This document shows, piece after piece, positions 10,614 to 21,183 of a stretch of DNA of 64,000 nucleotides. Source of the DNA: an uncultured Pelagibacteraceae bacterium (GTDB lineage: Bacteria; Pseudomonadota; Alphaproteobacteria; Pelagibacterales; Pelagibacteraceae); NCBI GenBank assembly GCA_902532195.1, contig CACAHE010000005.1:21833-85832 (forward strand). Reading direction: 5' to 3'. Position 1 is the stretch's first letter. The number at the start of each line of letters is the position of its first letter. The notes beneath the pieces were generated by a model, which saw only the letters and a program-made list of their open reading frames with translations, was not told the DNA's origin and ran no database searches. The translations under genes were made by a program, and so were the position numbers.

Positions 10614-12703
10614 TTAAGAACTTCTCTTTTTCCCACGTGATTTGCTTTGCTAACTTCACCATTAGCTTCCATCATATCAATAATTCTTGCAGCTCTGTTA
10701 TATCCTATTTGAAGTTTTCTTTGTAAAAATGAAGTTGATGCTTTACCTTCAATTTTTATAATTTCAAGAGCTTTCTGATAAAGTTCATCTTTATTAGTAT
10801 CTTCATTTTCGTTAAAGTTTGAATCTATATCATCAGCATAGCTTAAAATTTCATCAACATATTTAGGTTCACCTTGAGATCTTAAATAGTTATTTATCTT
10901 ATCTATTTCAGTTTCAGAAACATAAGGTGCATGAATTCTTATAATTTTATTAGCAGATGACATGAAAAGCATGTCACCTTTTCCTAGAAGTTGTTCAGCT
11001 CCCTGTTCACCCAAAATTGTTCTACTATCTATTTTTGATGTAACTTGGAATGAAATTCTTGTAGGGAAGTTTGCTTTAATTGTTCCAGTTATAACGTCAA
11101 CACTAGGTCTCTGGGTTGCCATTATAATATGTATTCCTGCAGCCCTAGCCATTTGAGAAAGTTTTTGAATATATCCCTCTATTTCTTTTCCAGCTACAAG
11201 CATTAAATCTGACATTTCATCTACCATTACTACTATGTAGGGCATAGGAAGCTTATGTTTAGAATTGTATCCATCAATATTTCTAACTCCCACTTTGGTC
11301 ATTAATCTGTATCTATTTTCCATTTCTTTAACTACCCATCCCAATACAGATGCAGCTCGTTTTGCTTCAGTAATTACTGGACATAGTAGATGAGGTATAG
11401 CTTCGTAAGTAGACAGCTCTAACATTTTTGGATCAATTAAAATAAACTTACATCTATCAGGTGAATGTTTATATAATAAAGAAAGTATTATTGTGTTTAT
11501 GCATACAGATTTTCCAGAACCTGTTGTTCCCGCAATTAATAAATGTGGCATAGATGTTAAGTCACTAATTATAGGCATACCAGAAATATTTTTTCCAAGA
11601 GCAATGGGCAGCTTTATTTCCTTGTTTAAAAAATTTTTACTAGAGATAATTTCACTTAGATAAACATTTTCTCTGCTTAAATTTGGTATCTCAATACCCA
11701 CTGTATTCCTTCCAGGAATAGTTGATATTCTTGCAGACTCAGAACTTGTATTTCTTGCTATATCGTCAGATAAATTAATTATTTTAGAAACCTTGACACC
11801 AGGTGCAGGTTCAAATTCATTAAGAGTAACTACTGGACCTTTATTTATTTTCTTTATTTTTCCCTCTACACCAAAATCCATTAAAATTTTTTCTAAAGTA
11901 TTCTCGTCAATTTTCTGTTCAGATACAATTGATCTTTCTTTTTTTGTTGGAAGTTTTAAAAAATTTAATGAAGGTAATAAGAATTTTTTTTCATTATTTA
12001 TTGATGATTTAATATTTTGGGAAAACGGTAGATTTTCTTGAACTAACGTTTTACTTTCATCATAATTATCATTTAATTGATTTAAATTACCATCAATTTT
12101 TTTGTTATTAAAATTATCTTTTGTACTAATCTTTCCAATAATATTTTTGCAAAAAATAATAAAATTTTTTATTTTAAAATTAATACTAATTAAAAAAAAT
12201 ATAAATGATAAAACTAATAATATATAATAAAATATTTCTTTATTTAAATTAATTAAGTTAGAAATTATAGTACCACTTAAAAATTTTCCTACAAAACCAC
12301 CATTGCCATTAATTGCAAGTAAAAAAGAATTATTATAATAAGTTGAAAAAAAAAGTGAAATTAAAAGACTATAAATTACCATATAAAATAAATTTTCAAG
12401 AATTATTAAAAATTTCTTATTTCTAAATAAATTAAATCCAGTGAACAAAATAGTTATTGGAATAAAAAATGAAGCCATTCCAATCGATTGATAAAAAATA
12501 TCTGAAATAAAACTACCTTTAAACCCAAGTAAATTTTTAATTTCCGTATCTTTAGAAAAAATAAAGTTTGGATCTTCAGGGGAATAACTAAGTAATGAAA
12601 TTACCAAAAAAATTGATATAAATACCAACAAAATACCTGTCAGCTCTGCTGTTCTTTTTACAATAAAATCAAACGTTTTATTTAAAATATTGTTAATATT
12701 CAT
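10610..12703 (-). CDS. ftsK: DNA translocase FtsK
   Basis: N-terminal TMs, IAGTTGSGKSVCIN Walker A, VMVDEMSDLMLV, C-terminal gamma domain (IGYNRAARIIDMMEANGEVS). Confidence 0.97.
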   Translation of the reverse strand: MNINNILNKTFDFIVKRTAELTGILLVFISIFLVISLLSYSPEDPNFIFSKDTEIKNLLGFKGSFISDIFYQSIGMASFFIPITILFTGFNLFRNKKFLIILENLFYMVIYSLLISLFFSTYYNNSFLLAINGNGGFVGKFLSGTIISNLINLNKEIFYYILLVLSFIFFLISINFKIKNFIIFCKNIIGKISTKDNFNNKKIDGNLNQLNDNYDESKTLVQENLPFSQNIKSSINNEKKFLLPSLNFLKLPTKKERSIVSEQKIDENTLEKILMDFGVEGKIKKINKGPVVTLNEFEPAPGVKVSKIINLSDDIARNTSSESARISTIPGRNTVGIEIPNLSRENVYLSEIISSKNFLNKEIKLPIALGKNISGMPIISDLTSMPHLLIAGTTGSGKSVCINTIILSLLYKHSPDRCKFILIDPKMLELSTYEAIPHLLCPVITEAKRAASVLGWVVKEMENRYRLMTKVGVRNIDGYNSKHKLPMPYIVVMVDEMSDLMLVAGKEIEGYIQKLSQMARAAGIHIIMATQRPSVDVITGTIKANFPTRISFQVTSKIDSRTILGEQGAEQLLGKGDMLFMSSANKIIRIHAPYVSETEIDKINNYLRSQGEPKYVDEILSYADDIDSNFNENEDTNKDELYQKALEIIKIEGKASTSFLQRKLQIGYNRAARIIDMMEANGEVSKANHVGKREVLK

Positions 12704-12769
12704 TTTATTATGAATCTAATTTGTAACTTTGTATCATTTAATATTTATTGTTAAAATTAAAATTTATTT

Positions 12770-13852
12770 ATGAATATATGTTTAATTGGTGATGGTTTAA
12801 CAAATTTAGCATTGGCTAAATGCTTGACTGAAAAAAATATTAATGTTTCATTGTATTATAGCTCTACAAGTAGAAAAATAAGCAATAATAGAACAATTGG
12901 AATATCTAAAGAAAATTTTGATTTTTTTCAAAATAATATTATCAAAATTGATAAATTTAGTTGGCCAATTAAAACTATTAAAATTTTTTCTGAAAAAAAT
13001 AATAAATTATTAAGTTTTGGTGAAAAAGAAAAAGAAATGTTTTTTATGGTAAAAAATTTTGAACTCTATAAAATTCTTGAAAAAAAATTATTACAAAAAA
13101 AAAATTTTAAAAAAATTAAAATAAAAAATCAATCATTTTATCAAAAAATCATAAAGAAAAATAAATTTGATCTTGTTATTAATTCTGAAAAAAAAAATTT
13201 AATAAATAACAAAATTTTTTTTAAAAGAATATTAAAAGATTATAAGGGAGAAGCCGCAACAACATTTATAGATCATCAAAAATGTAAAAATAATGAAGCT
13301 GTGCAAGTTTTTACTAATCAAGGACCCTTGGCTTTTTTACCTATTTCTAAAACAAAAACTTCTATAGTTTATTCAATTCACAATTATAAAAATTATACAG
13401 AAAATCAAATTAAAAATTTAGTTTTAAAATACAATCAGAGTTATAAAATTAAAAATTTTTCTAAATTTGAAAAATTCAAGTTAAAACTTTCTATAAATAG
13501 AAATTATTTTTATAAAAATATACTTTGTTTTGGTGATAATTTACACTCAATTCATCCTTTGGCAGGACAAGGCTTTAATATGACTATAAGGGACATTAAA
13601 ATTTTTCTTAAAATAATTGATCACAATATAAATTTAGGACTACCATTAGATAAATCAGTTTTGTTAGAATTTGAATTAAAAACAAAACATTTAAACTATA
13701 TTTTTTCAGCTGGAATTGATTTTATTCATGAGTTTTTTAGAATTGATATCCAAAAAAGTTATTCAAAGAAAATACTTAAAACATTTGACAAAAATAGTTT
13801 ATTTAAAAAGTATGTAACTAAATTTGCGAATAGTGGATTTAATATTTATTGA
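12770..13852 (+). CDS. UbiH/COQ6-type FAD-dependent monooxygenase (divergent)
   Basis: N-terminal dinucleotide-binding LIGDGLTNLALAKCL and GDNLHSIHPLAGQGFNMTIRD motif. Confidence 0.8.
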   Translation: MNICLIGDGLTNLALAKCLTEKNINVSLYYSSTSRKISNNRTIGISKENFDFFQNNIIKIDKFSWPIKTIKIFSEKNNKLLSFGEKEKEMFFMVKNFELYKILEKKLLQKKNFKKIKIKNQSFYQKIIKKNKFDLVINSEKKNLINNKIFFKRILKDYKGEAATTFIDHQKCKNNEAVQVFTNQGPLAFLPISKTKTSIVYSIHNYKNYTENQIKNLVLKYNQSYKIKNFSKFEKFKLKLSINRNYFYKNILCFGDNLHSIHPLAGQGFNMTIRDIKIFLKIIDHNINLGLPLDKSVLLEFELKTKHLNYIFSAGIDFIHEFFRIDIQKSYSKKILKTFDKNSLFKKYVTKFANSGFNIY

Positions 13853-14475
13853 ATTGTAGTATTGCTGAAATTGTCTAATACATATGTTTTTAAAATTTCT
13901 TCTAATTTTATTTTTCTTTCTGTAATATTTTTTGTTTCCAACAAAATTTGTTTTTCTTCTGAAGAAAAAGGAGCGGCCATAGACAATCCATTAATTGTTT
14001 TGTCTAAACTTTCTTTTTCAAGCTCTTTCCAATTTATTAAATAACCCATTTTATCGAACAGATACTTAAAATTTTTGAATATAAGTTCTAGATCTGAAAA
14101 ATTAATTGATTTTTTTTCATTAATTAAATCATTAGAATATTCATTAAAATTTATATTGCATTCTCTGTATTTTTTAGCGGTATCTATTTCTTTTTCGATT
14201 TTAAATCTGCTTAAACCGTTTAAGACAATTAAATATCTTCCATCTTCAGTTTCATTAAAACTGGAGATTTTACCGGCACATCCAATTTTATATAGAGCTG
14301 GTATTGAAGAATCATTTTTTTTTGGTTGTACCATTCCAATTATTCTATCGCCTTTCATCGCATCATCTACCATTTGTATATATCTAGGTTCAAAAATATT
14401 TAAAGGCACGCTAGTTTTAGGAAAAATAATAAAATTCGATAATGGAAAAACTGGAATTTTGTTTGGTAAATTCAT
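13846..14475 (-). CDS. LON-protease N-terminal-domain (substrate-binding) protein
   Basis: IPVFPLSNFIIFPKTSVPLNIFEPRYIQMVDDAMKGDRIIGMVQP…GCAGKI. Confidence 0.88.
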   Translation of the reverse strand: MNLPNKIPVFPLSNFIIFPKTSVPLNIFEPRYIQMVDDAMKGDRIIGMVQPKKNDSSIPALYKIGCAGKISSFNETEDGRYLIVLNGLSRFKIEKEIDTAKKYRECNINFNEYSNDLINEKKSINFSDLELIFKNFKYLFDKMGYLINWKELEKESLDKTINGLSMAAPFSSEEKQILLETKNITERKIKLEEILKTYVLDNFSNTTIQ

Positions 14476-14485
14476 TTATTTATAA

Positions 14486-15319
14486 TTAATAATTAAAATA
14501 TTTTAAATCATTTTTAAATAATTTGTTAGTTTTATTTTTTATTTCAGATGAAAGTATATTTTCCCATTTATTTTTAGATCCCAAATAGAAAAAATTGATT
14601 TTTTTATTATAATTCAAACTTATATTTTCTATAAATCCTAATTCCTCCTCTTTTTTCTTTAAAACTTCAAAGTTTGTAGTTTTTATGCAGTTCATAATTT
14701 TATTTTTATCTAATTCCTTTTTTTCTCCAGTTAACAAATTTAAAAATGAAAAAATATTATTTACTGTTTCAAAAGTTTTATTTTCAAGATCTTCATACTT
14801 AACAACAAAAACTTTAAACATTTTATTCATGATCCATGATTTATAGTGATTAGACCATGAGCTTAAAAAGTGAAATGCTGCATAGTTTCCTTGGGATCTG
14901 TCATCATATATATATTTTCTTTCATTATTCATAAAATCGATTGCTTGATTATAATCTAAATTATAATGATTTTTTAAAGATGTAACTAAATTCCTGGGAT
15001 CTCTAATTATATAAATGCCACCCAATGTATAAATTGGAGAGGTAAAATTTTTACCATTCAAAGATGTTAATGAATTGTGAGTTTTAAAAAAAATAATTTT
15101 TTTTCTTTCAGTAATTTTTTTTTGGGAGCTTTCCCAATAATTACTTATTTCTCCTGGTTTTGTAATTTCATGACTAAAATATTTTTGTTGAGGATATTGA
15201 TCAATATATTTTAATAAATTAAAATCAAATTTTCCATCATCAGAAAAGTAATAGGATGAAATTAAAGATCTAACCCAGGTATTGCCACTTTTTGGGTATG
15301 AGGCTATCCATATAATCAT
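14486..15319 (-). CDS. Sulfotransferase-domain protein
   Basis: 5'-PSB-like IASYPKSGNTWVRSLI and 3'-PB-like IIRDPRNLVTSLKNHY. Confidence 0.88.
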   Translation of the reverse strand: MIIWIASYPKSGNTWVRSLISSYYFSDDGKFDFNLLKYIDQYPQQKYFSHEITKPGEISNYWESSQKKITERKKIIFFKTHNSLTSLNGKNFTSPIYTLGGIYIIRDPRNLVTSLKNHYNLDYNQAIDFMNNERKYIYDDRSQGNYAAFHFLSSWSNHYKSWIMNKMFKVFVVKYEDLENKTFETVNNIFSFLNLLTGEKKELDKNKIMNCIKTTNFEVLKKKEEELGFIENISLNYNKKINFFYLGSKNKWENILSSEIKNKTNKLFKNDLKYFNY

Positions 15320-15429
15320 AAATAATTTAATAAGTATTCTTATATAAAGTATATGAATGCAGAATTCAAAATTAAGATTTTATATTGATTGTATTTATAA
15401 AAACCGCTAATTATAATTAAATTTAATAA

Positions 15430-15504
15430 GCGGGTATAGCTCAGTGGTAGAGCGTCTCGTTGCCAACGAGAAGGTCGTGGGTTCAAGTCCCATTGCCCGC
15501 TCCA
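15430..15504 (+). tRNA. tRNA-Gly(GCC) with encoded CCA
   Basis: 7-bp acceptor stem GCGGGTA/TGCCCGC, D-arm AGCTCAGTGGTAGAGC, anticodon loop TTGCCAA (GCC), T-arm GTGGGTTCAAGTCCCAT, 3' TCCA. Confidence 0.97.
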
Positions 15505-15508
15505 AAAA

Positions 15509-16243
15509 ATGGATAAAAAAATAATTAACTCATTTATAAAAAGTAAATATTTTTCTAATAAGCATATAAATTATTTTGATGTTTATGATCATTTACTAAG
15601 TAAATATATAGAAAAAAAATTTACTTTTGTTGAAGTTGGAATATTAAACGGTGGTTCTCTAACGATGTGGAGAGATTATTTTGGAGATAAAGCTAGAATA
15701 ATAGGAATAGATTTAAATCCTGAAGTAAAAAAATTCGAAAAAGATGGTTTTGAAATTTTTGTAGGTGATCAGTCAGATAAAAATTTTTGGAAAGATTTTT
15801 TTAAAAAAGTAGGAAATGTTGATATCGTTTTAGACGACGGTGGTCATACAAATGAACAACAAATTGTAACACTAAACGAATGTATTAGGTATATCAACGA
15901 TCCAGGCATGATAATAGTTGAAGATACGCATGCTAGCTACATGAAAGAATTTAATAACCCAAGCAAAGAGTCATTTATAAATTTTTCTAAAAATACAATT
16001 GATTATATAAATTACAGATTTCCTAATATTGGTGAAAAACACGATCCTTACTTTAGCAGTATTTTTTCAATAAATTTTTTTGAAAGTATAGTTTGTTATA
16101 ATATAGATAGTAAACTTTGCAAAAAAAACTTACCAGTTAAAAATCAAGGGATTAATTTTAATCATAAAGATTTTAGAAAAGGTGACCCAGACAAAAAAAA
16201 AAATTTATTAAATGAACTTAAGTCAACACTTAATAAAGAATAA
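15509..16243 (+). CDS. Class I SAM-dependent methyltransferase
   Basis: VEVGILNGGSLTMWRDYFGDKARIIGIDLNPE…DIVLDDGGHTNEQQI resembles small-molecule/sugar O-methyltransferases. Confidence 0.75.
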   Translation: MDKKIINSFIKSKYFSNKHINYFDVYDHLLSKYIEKKFTFVEVGILNGGSLTMWRDYFGDKARIIGIDLNPEVKKFEKDGFEIFVGDQSDKNFWKDFFKKVGNVDIVLDDGGHTNEQQIVTLNECIRYINDPGMIIVEDTHASYMKEFNNPSKESFINFSKNTIDYINYRFPNIGEKHDPYFSSIFSINFFESIVCYNIDSKLCKKNLPVKNQGINFNHKDFRKGDPDKKKNLLNELKSTLNKE

Positions 16244-16968
16244 TGGAATATAACTGTCAATTATTTTTAAATAAATACTTAAACAAAACTGTTGATTATA
16301 AACAGAATGAAAAAAATAATAATACTATGTTTGTATTTGAAACAAGATTATCTTTAAATTTTATTTCAGTAATAAAAAATGCAATTGATAAATTGCCAAA
16401 TTTTAACTTAATGATAGCAAGTACAAAAAATAATCTTGAGAATATTGAAAGTATTTTAGGTATAAAATTTTTTAAACTTGAAGTAAATAAACCTAGTATA
16501 TCTATAAAAGAATATTCAAAAATTCTTATTGATCATAAATTTTGGCAAAAAATACCAGGAGAAAATATTTTAATTTTTCAATCGGATACGATTTTTTTGA
16601 GATCTATAAGTGATAAAGAAATTAACGAAAAATATTCTAAATATGCAATGATTGGCCCTGTATCTGTGAATTTTGAAGATAAAGATAAGTTTATTATCAA
16701 TGGAGGATTTAGTTTAAGAAATAAAAAAAAAATGATTGAATTGTCTAAAAAAAAAATAATTAATTCAGATATTGAAGACTGGTTTTTTACTGAACAAATT
16801 AGACATAATTATCCAGAAATGTTACCGTCCATTGACGATTGTCATGATTTTGCAATAGAATCTTTTGGAAATATGTCAAAAGCAAAAGGTCTTCATGGAA
16901 CAGATAAATTTTATAGATCATTCGAATTTTATAAAGAATTATTTGACACTATAGAAATTTCAGTTTAG
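16243..16968 (+). CDS. DUF5672-like, putative glycosyltransferase-related protein
   Basis: ILIFQSDTIFLR…YAMIGPV…NGGFSLRNKKKMIE…EDWFFTEQ. Confidence 0.65.
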   Translation: MEYNCQLFLNKYLNKTVDYKQNEKNNNTMFVFETRLSLNFISVIKNAIDKLPNFNLMIASTKNNLENIESILGIKFFKLEVNKPSISIKEYSKILIDHKFWQKIPGENILIFQSDTIFLRSISDKEINEKYSKYAMIGPVSVNFEDKDKFIINGGFSLRNKKKMIELSKKKIINSDIEDWFFTEQIRHNYPEMLPSIDDCHDFAIESFGNMSKAKGLHGTDKFYRSFEFYKELFDTIEISV

Positions 16969-16977
16969 TTAAAATTT

Positions 16978-17316
16978 ATGATAGAACTTAAAGATAAGAA
17001 ATGTATACCTTGTGAAGGTGGAATACCTGGATTTGATATATCAGAAATTCATAAATATTTAAAAATGGTAGATGGATGGGAAGTAAAATCAGATGAAAAT
17101 AAAATTTATTACCTGATAAAAGAGTATAAATTTAAAAATTTTTTAGAAAGTCAAAAATTTGTAAATAAAGTAGGTGAGATTGCAGAAATAGAAGGGCATC
17201 ATCCAGATATATGGTTTGGTTGGGGGTATGCTAAAATAAAAATTTTTACTCATGCAATTAAAGGATTACATGAAAGTGATTTTGTTTTAGCAGCAAAAGT
17301 AGATGCAATAAATTAA
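16978..17316 (+). CDS. 4a-hydroxytetrahydrobiopterin dehydratase (PCD/DCoH family)
   Basis: GWEVKSDENKIYYLIKEYKFKNFLESQKFVNKVGEIAEIEGHHPDIWFGWGYAKIKIFTHAIKGLHESDF. Confidence 0.9.
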   Translation: MIELKDKKCIPCEGGIPGFDISEIHKYLKMVDGWEVKSDENKIYYLIKEYKFKNFLESQKFVNKVGEIAEIEGHHPDIWFGWGYAKIKIFTHAIKGLHESDFVLAAKVDAIN

Positions 17317-18872
17317 TGCTTAAAGTGTCTAGTTTTTGAAAATACTAATATAGTTCCAGTATCATTAGCAAATTTTATAATTTTCTTATCATTTATTGAT
17401 CCTGATGGTTGTATGATCGCCTTAACACCAGACTGTACTAAAGTTTCTATACCATCAACAAAAGGGAAAAAAGCATCAGATGCAGCAACAACTTCATCCT
17501 TAATATTTATGTTTTGAAATTTTTTCATTTTATTTATAGCAACTTCACAACTGTCAAGTCTACTTGTTTGACCTGATCCAATTCCTATTATTGATTCATT
17601 TTGTGCAAGAACTATAGCGTTAGAATTTACAAATCTACAAACATTAAATGCAAATATTAAACTATCAAATAATTTTTTAGTTGGTTTTTTTTTAGAAACT
17701 ATTTGAAAATTTTTTTTTGAAAAAACTTTTGTATCTGCTTCTTGCAACAACATTGAATTAAAATTATGAGAAATATTAACAAAACTATTTTTATTTATAT
17801 TTCTAGATTCAATAATCCTTAAGTTTTTTTTCTTTTTTAAGATTTTTAGTGATTTTTTTTCGAATCCTTTAGCAACAATCACTTCAAAAAATATTTTATT
17901 AAATTCCAGTGCAATTTTTTTATTAATTTTAAAGTTAAAAGATACTATTCCTCCGTATGCACTAATTGGATCACATAGAACTGCTTTTTTAAAACTAAGT
18001 AACTTATTTTTTTCAATTGATACTCCACATGGATTTGAATGTTTTATGATTACAGTACCTAAATTTTTTGGCAAAGATTCACAAATTTTTAATGCAGAAA
18101 AAATGTCATTGTAATTATTATAGCTTAATTTTTTTCCACTAATTTGTTTTATTTTTGTTTCATTATTTGAGTTATATATAGCACCTTTTTGATGAGGATT
18201 TTCTCCATATCTTAAATTCTCAAGCAATTTTCCATGAAATATTTTTTTTTCAGTAAATTGATTTTTTGAAAATTTGTTAAAATAATTTGAAATAACTGAA
18301 TCATAGTATCCTGTTTCTAAAAAAGCTTCAAAAGATAATTGTTTTCTAAATTTTAATGTTGTTTTTCCTTTATTTTTTTTTAACTCATTTATTAAACGAT
18401 TATATTGATTGGGGTTTGAGATAACTGTTACAAAATTATAATTTTTTGCTGCAGCTCTTACCATAGAAGGTCCACCTACATCAATATTTTCTATTATTTC
18501 AGATTGTTTGTTTTTTTTAATAGTTTCTTCAAATGGGTAAAAATTTGATATAACTAAATCTATTTCCATAAATTTATTTTTACTGAGTTCTTTAATGTGA
18601 GATTTATTATTTCTTTTACTTAGTATTCCACTATAAATTTTCGGATGCAATGTTTTAACTCTACCATTTAATATTTCTTTCGAATTAGTAAATTTGGAAA
18701 CTTCTTGGCATTTATATCCTAAGTTTCTTATTTTTTTATAAGTACCACCAGAACTAATTATTTTTACATTTAATTCCGTTAACGTGCTTAAAATAAAATT
18801 AATATTTTTCTTATCAAATACTGAAATAATTGCTGTTTTAATTTTCATAATTATATCTTTAATATTTCCCAA
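17313..18872 (-). CDS. purH: Bifunctional AICAR transformylase/IMP cyclohydrolase
   Basis: ALISVFDK-type start (AIISVFDKKNI), NFYPFEETI, NLRYGENPHQKG, IKHSNPCG, AASDAFFPFVDGIE. Confidence 0.97.
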   Translation of the reverse strand: MGNIKDIIMKIKTAIISVFDKKNINFILSTLTELNVKIISSGGTYKKIRNLGYKCQEVSKFTNSKEILNGRVKTLHPKIYSGILSKRNNKSHIKELSKNKFMEIDLVISNFYPFEETIKKNKQSEIIENIDVGGPSMVRAAAKNYNFVTVISNPNQYNRLINELKKNKGKTTLKFRKQLSFEAFLETGYYDSVISNYFNKFSKNQFTEKKIFHGKLLENLRYGENPHQKGAIYNSNNETKIKQISGKKLSYNNYNDIFSALKICESLPKNLGTVIIKHSNPCGVSIEKNKLLSFKKAVLCDPISAYGGIVSFNFKINKKIALEFNKIFFEVIVAKGFEKKSLKILKKKKNLRIIESRNINKNSFVNISHNFNSMLLQEADTKVFSKKNFQIVSKKKPTKKLFDSLIFAFNVCRFVNSNAIVLAQNESIIGIGSGQTSRLDSCEVAINKMKKFQNINIKDEVVAASDAFFPFVDGIETLVQSGVKAIIQPSGSINDKKIIKFANDTGTILVFSKTRHFKH

Positions 18873-20479
18873 TTTATTACTTGATCTTCATTAGTAGTTA
18901 CACCGGTAACAAAAATATTTTGATTTTCGAGATAAGAATTTTTTTTACCAAAAAATAATCCTGTTTCAATATCGATAGCACAATCTTTGCAAAAAAATCT
19001 CCACCCTGAATTATCTAACTCAATTAGAGCTGAAATTCCATCTTGAGTTTTTGTTACTTTAATTCCTGGGCTCAAATGAAACCTTATTTCAAAGTTGCTT
19101 GATTTAAAATTTCTTTTTTTTATTAATTTATCTTTACCAATAAATTTATTAATTTCAGGAACAAATACTATTTCTCTTTCATGAATAACTCCATATTTTT
19201 TTTGATATCCATCATGAGCAGCTCTTAAGATCCAATTATTGTTTTCTTTTACTATTTTTTTGTTCAATAGTTTGAAGCTATTTTCAATTAAATTATTTCC
19301 TTTAGAATCTTTTTTAAAACTACAAACTGAAGTATTATCTAAAATTAATGTTGAATGAGCAGCTGAAGATTTTGATATTTTGTTTAATTGATGTTTGGTG
19401 TCTTGAAAATATCCAGAATTAGAAATTAATTTTTTTCCATTGTATAAGATTTCAAAAGATAAAACGCCTGATTGATAACTATTTGAAAATTTTTTTTCAG
19501 GAGGAAGACCCATATCCATTGAAATATTTATGTTTTTGTTTTTTAAAATTACATAACCGCCTATTTCTTGAGCATTATTTTTGAATTTGTATCCATGAGA
19601 TTTTAAGTAATTATCTAATTCATAATATTCAGTGTCATTATTTCCATTAAATAATGATATTTTTTCAGATGTTTGCCATAAAAAATTATAAGCCTGTCCT
19701 AAATGAAATATTGTTTCATCAAGATAATCTGGGAGTTCACTTTGCGATTCAATCAAAAATTCTCTTATTAATATTAAATATTTTAAATAAAAGATTAGCT
19801 GTCTAATGTTTCTTGATTTAGGAAAAAATTCTGAATCTAATGAATATTTAATTATTTTTTTTAAAAGTATTAATCCATAATTCAAGAATTTTGGATCATT
19901 ATATGAGAGTCCAGCTAAAATTATTGCTGAACAACCAATCATTTTATCATCTATTGAATCTGATCTATTTATTTCATTAATTAAGTGGTTTATTTGTTTT
20001 TTAACTAAAAAATTAAATTTTAATTTATATTCTTTACTACTTTCTTCGTATGTTAGTCTAGAATTAGAAATCCATGCTATTATTCTTTTTGAAAGAATAT
20101 CTATTTCCCAGTTTTTAAGATTATAATTTTCATTATTGTCAATCCAATTTAAAATTATTGATTGAATTATTTTTTTTGATGATTTTAAATCAACAGTGAA
20201 TAACCAAAAAAAATTATGTAATTTTATATAATCTTTTTTATTTAAATTTTTATTATTCCAAATTGAATTTATATAAAAATCTTCAATTTTTTCTTTTTTT
20301 TTATTATAATTTATTAAACATCCCAACAAACTCTGGCTTGGCTTATATTCAAAAGTTGCCTGCTCAATTTTTGATATTTTTTTGTTATAAAAAGATGAGT
20401 TTAAATAAATTTTTCTTATTTGGTTAAATAGATAGCTTGAAAATTCACTAATAAAATTAAAGGAATTTTTAAGTACCAT
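18851..20479 (-). CDS. Heparinase II/III-like family protein
   Basis: GGYVILKNKNINISMDMG…HQLNKISKSSAAHSTLILDNTSV…HDGYQKKYGVIHEREI; adjacent to purH as in many alphaproteobacteria. Confidence 0.85.
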   Translation of the reverse strand: MVLKNSFNFISEFSSYLFNQIRKIYLNSSFYNKKISKIEQATFEYKPSQSLLGCLINYNKKKEKIEDFYINSIWNNKNLNKKDYIKLHNFFWLFTVDLKSSKKIIQSIILNWIDNNENYNLKNWEIDILSKRIIAWISNSRLTYEESSKEYKLKFNFLVKKQINHLINEINRSDSIDDKMIGCSAIILAGLSYNDPKFLNYGLILLKKIIKYSLDSEFFPKSRNIRQLIFYLKYLILIREFLIESQSELPDYLDETIFHLGQAYNFLWQTSEKISLFNGNNDTEYYELDNYLKSHGYKFKNNAQEIGGYVILKNKNINISMDMGLPPEKKFSNSYQSGVLSFEILYNGKKLISNSGYFQDTKHQLNKISKSSAAHSTLILDNTSVCSFKKDSKGNNLIENSFKLLNKKIVKENNNWILRAAHDGYQKKYGVIHEREIVFVPEINKFIGKDKLIKKRNFKSSNFEIRFHLSPGIKVTKTQDGISALIELDNSGWRFFCKDCAIDIETGLFFGKKNSYLENQNIFVTGVTTNEDQVINWEILKI

Positions 20480-20481
20480 TT

Positions 20482-21141
20482 TTAAATTGTTTTTAAAATT
20501 TCTATATTTTTCTTTAAGTTTCCTTTATTTTCTTTAAAAATAGTTGTGCCTGATACAAGAATATTTGCCCCAGCTTCAATTACTGACTGATAATTTGAAA
20601 AATTTATTCCACCATCAACTTCAATATCAAACTTATAACTTTTTTTTTTTTTAATTTCCTTAACTTCTTTGATCTTACTCAAAACTTCAGGCATAAACTT
20701 TTGACCACCAAATCCTGGATATACGCTCATTATAAGAACTAAATCAATTTGATCTAAGTAATCATTAATAACTTTTAATTCTGTGTCCGGGTTTAATGAT
20801 AGACCAACTTTTTTTTTTAATTCTTTTATATGTTTTATAGAACTTGCCAGGTTTGTAGTTGCTTCGGGATGAATTGTAATAATATCAGCACCCGCATTAG
20901 CAAAATCTTTAATATATTTATGTACAGGCGAAATCATCAAATGAACATCAAAAGGTAATTTTGTATAATTTCTTAGTGCTTTAATTACTGGAGGTCCAAT
21001 TGTTAAATTTGGAACAAAGTGTCCATCCATTACATCTACATGAATTAAATCCGCACCACCCGATTCAAGTCTTTTTATTTCATTGCCTAGCTGACTAAAA
21101 TCAGCTGAAAGAATTGAAGGAGATATTTGTATTTTTTTCAT
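20482..21141 (-). CDS. rpe: Ribulose-phosphate 3-epimerase
   Basis: ISPSILSADFSQLGNEIKRLESGGADLIHVDVMDGHFVPNLTIGP; VYPGFGGQKFMPEVLSKI. Confidence 0.97.
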   Translation of the reverse strand: MKKIQISPSILSADFSQLGNEIKRLESGGADLIHVDVMDGHFVPNLTIGPPVIKALRNYTKLPFDVHLMISPVHKYIKDFANAGADIITIHPEATTNLASSIKHIKELKKKVGLSLNPDTELKVINDYLDQIDLVLIMSVYPGFGGQKFMPEVLSKIKEVKEIKKKKSYKFDIEVDGGINFSNYQSVIEAGANILVSGTTIFKENKGNLKKNIEILKTI

Positions 21142-21183
21142 TGATAACTAATTACTAGTATCAATTTTTGTTTTTTTTTTGAA

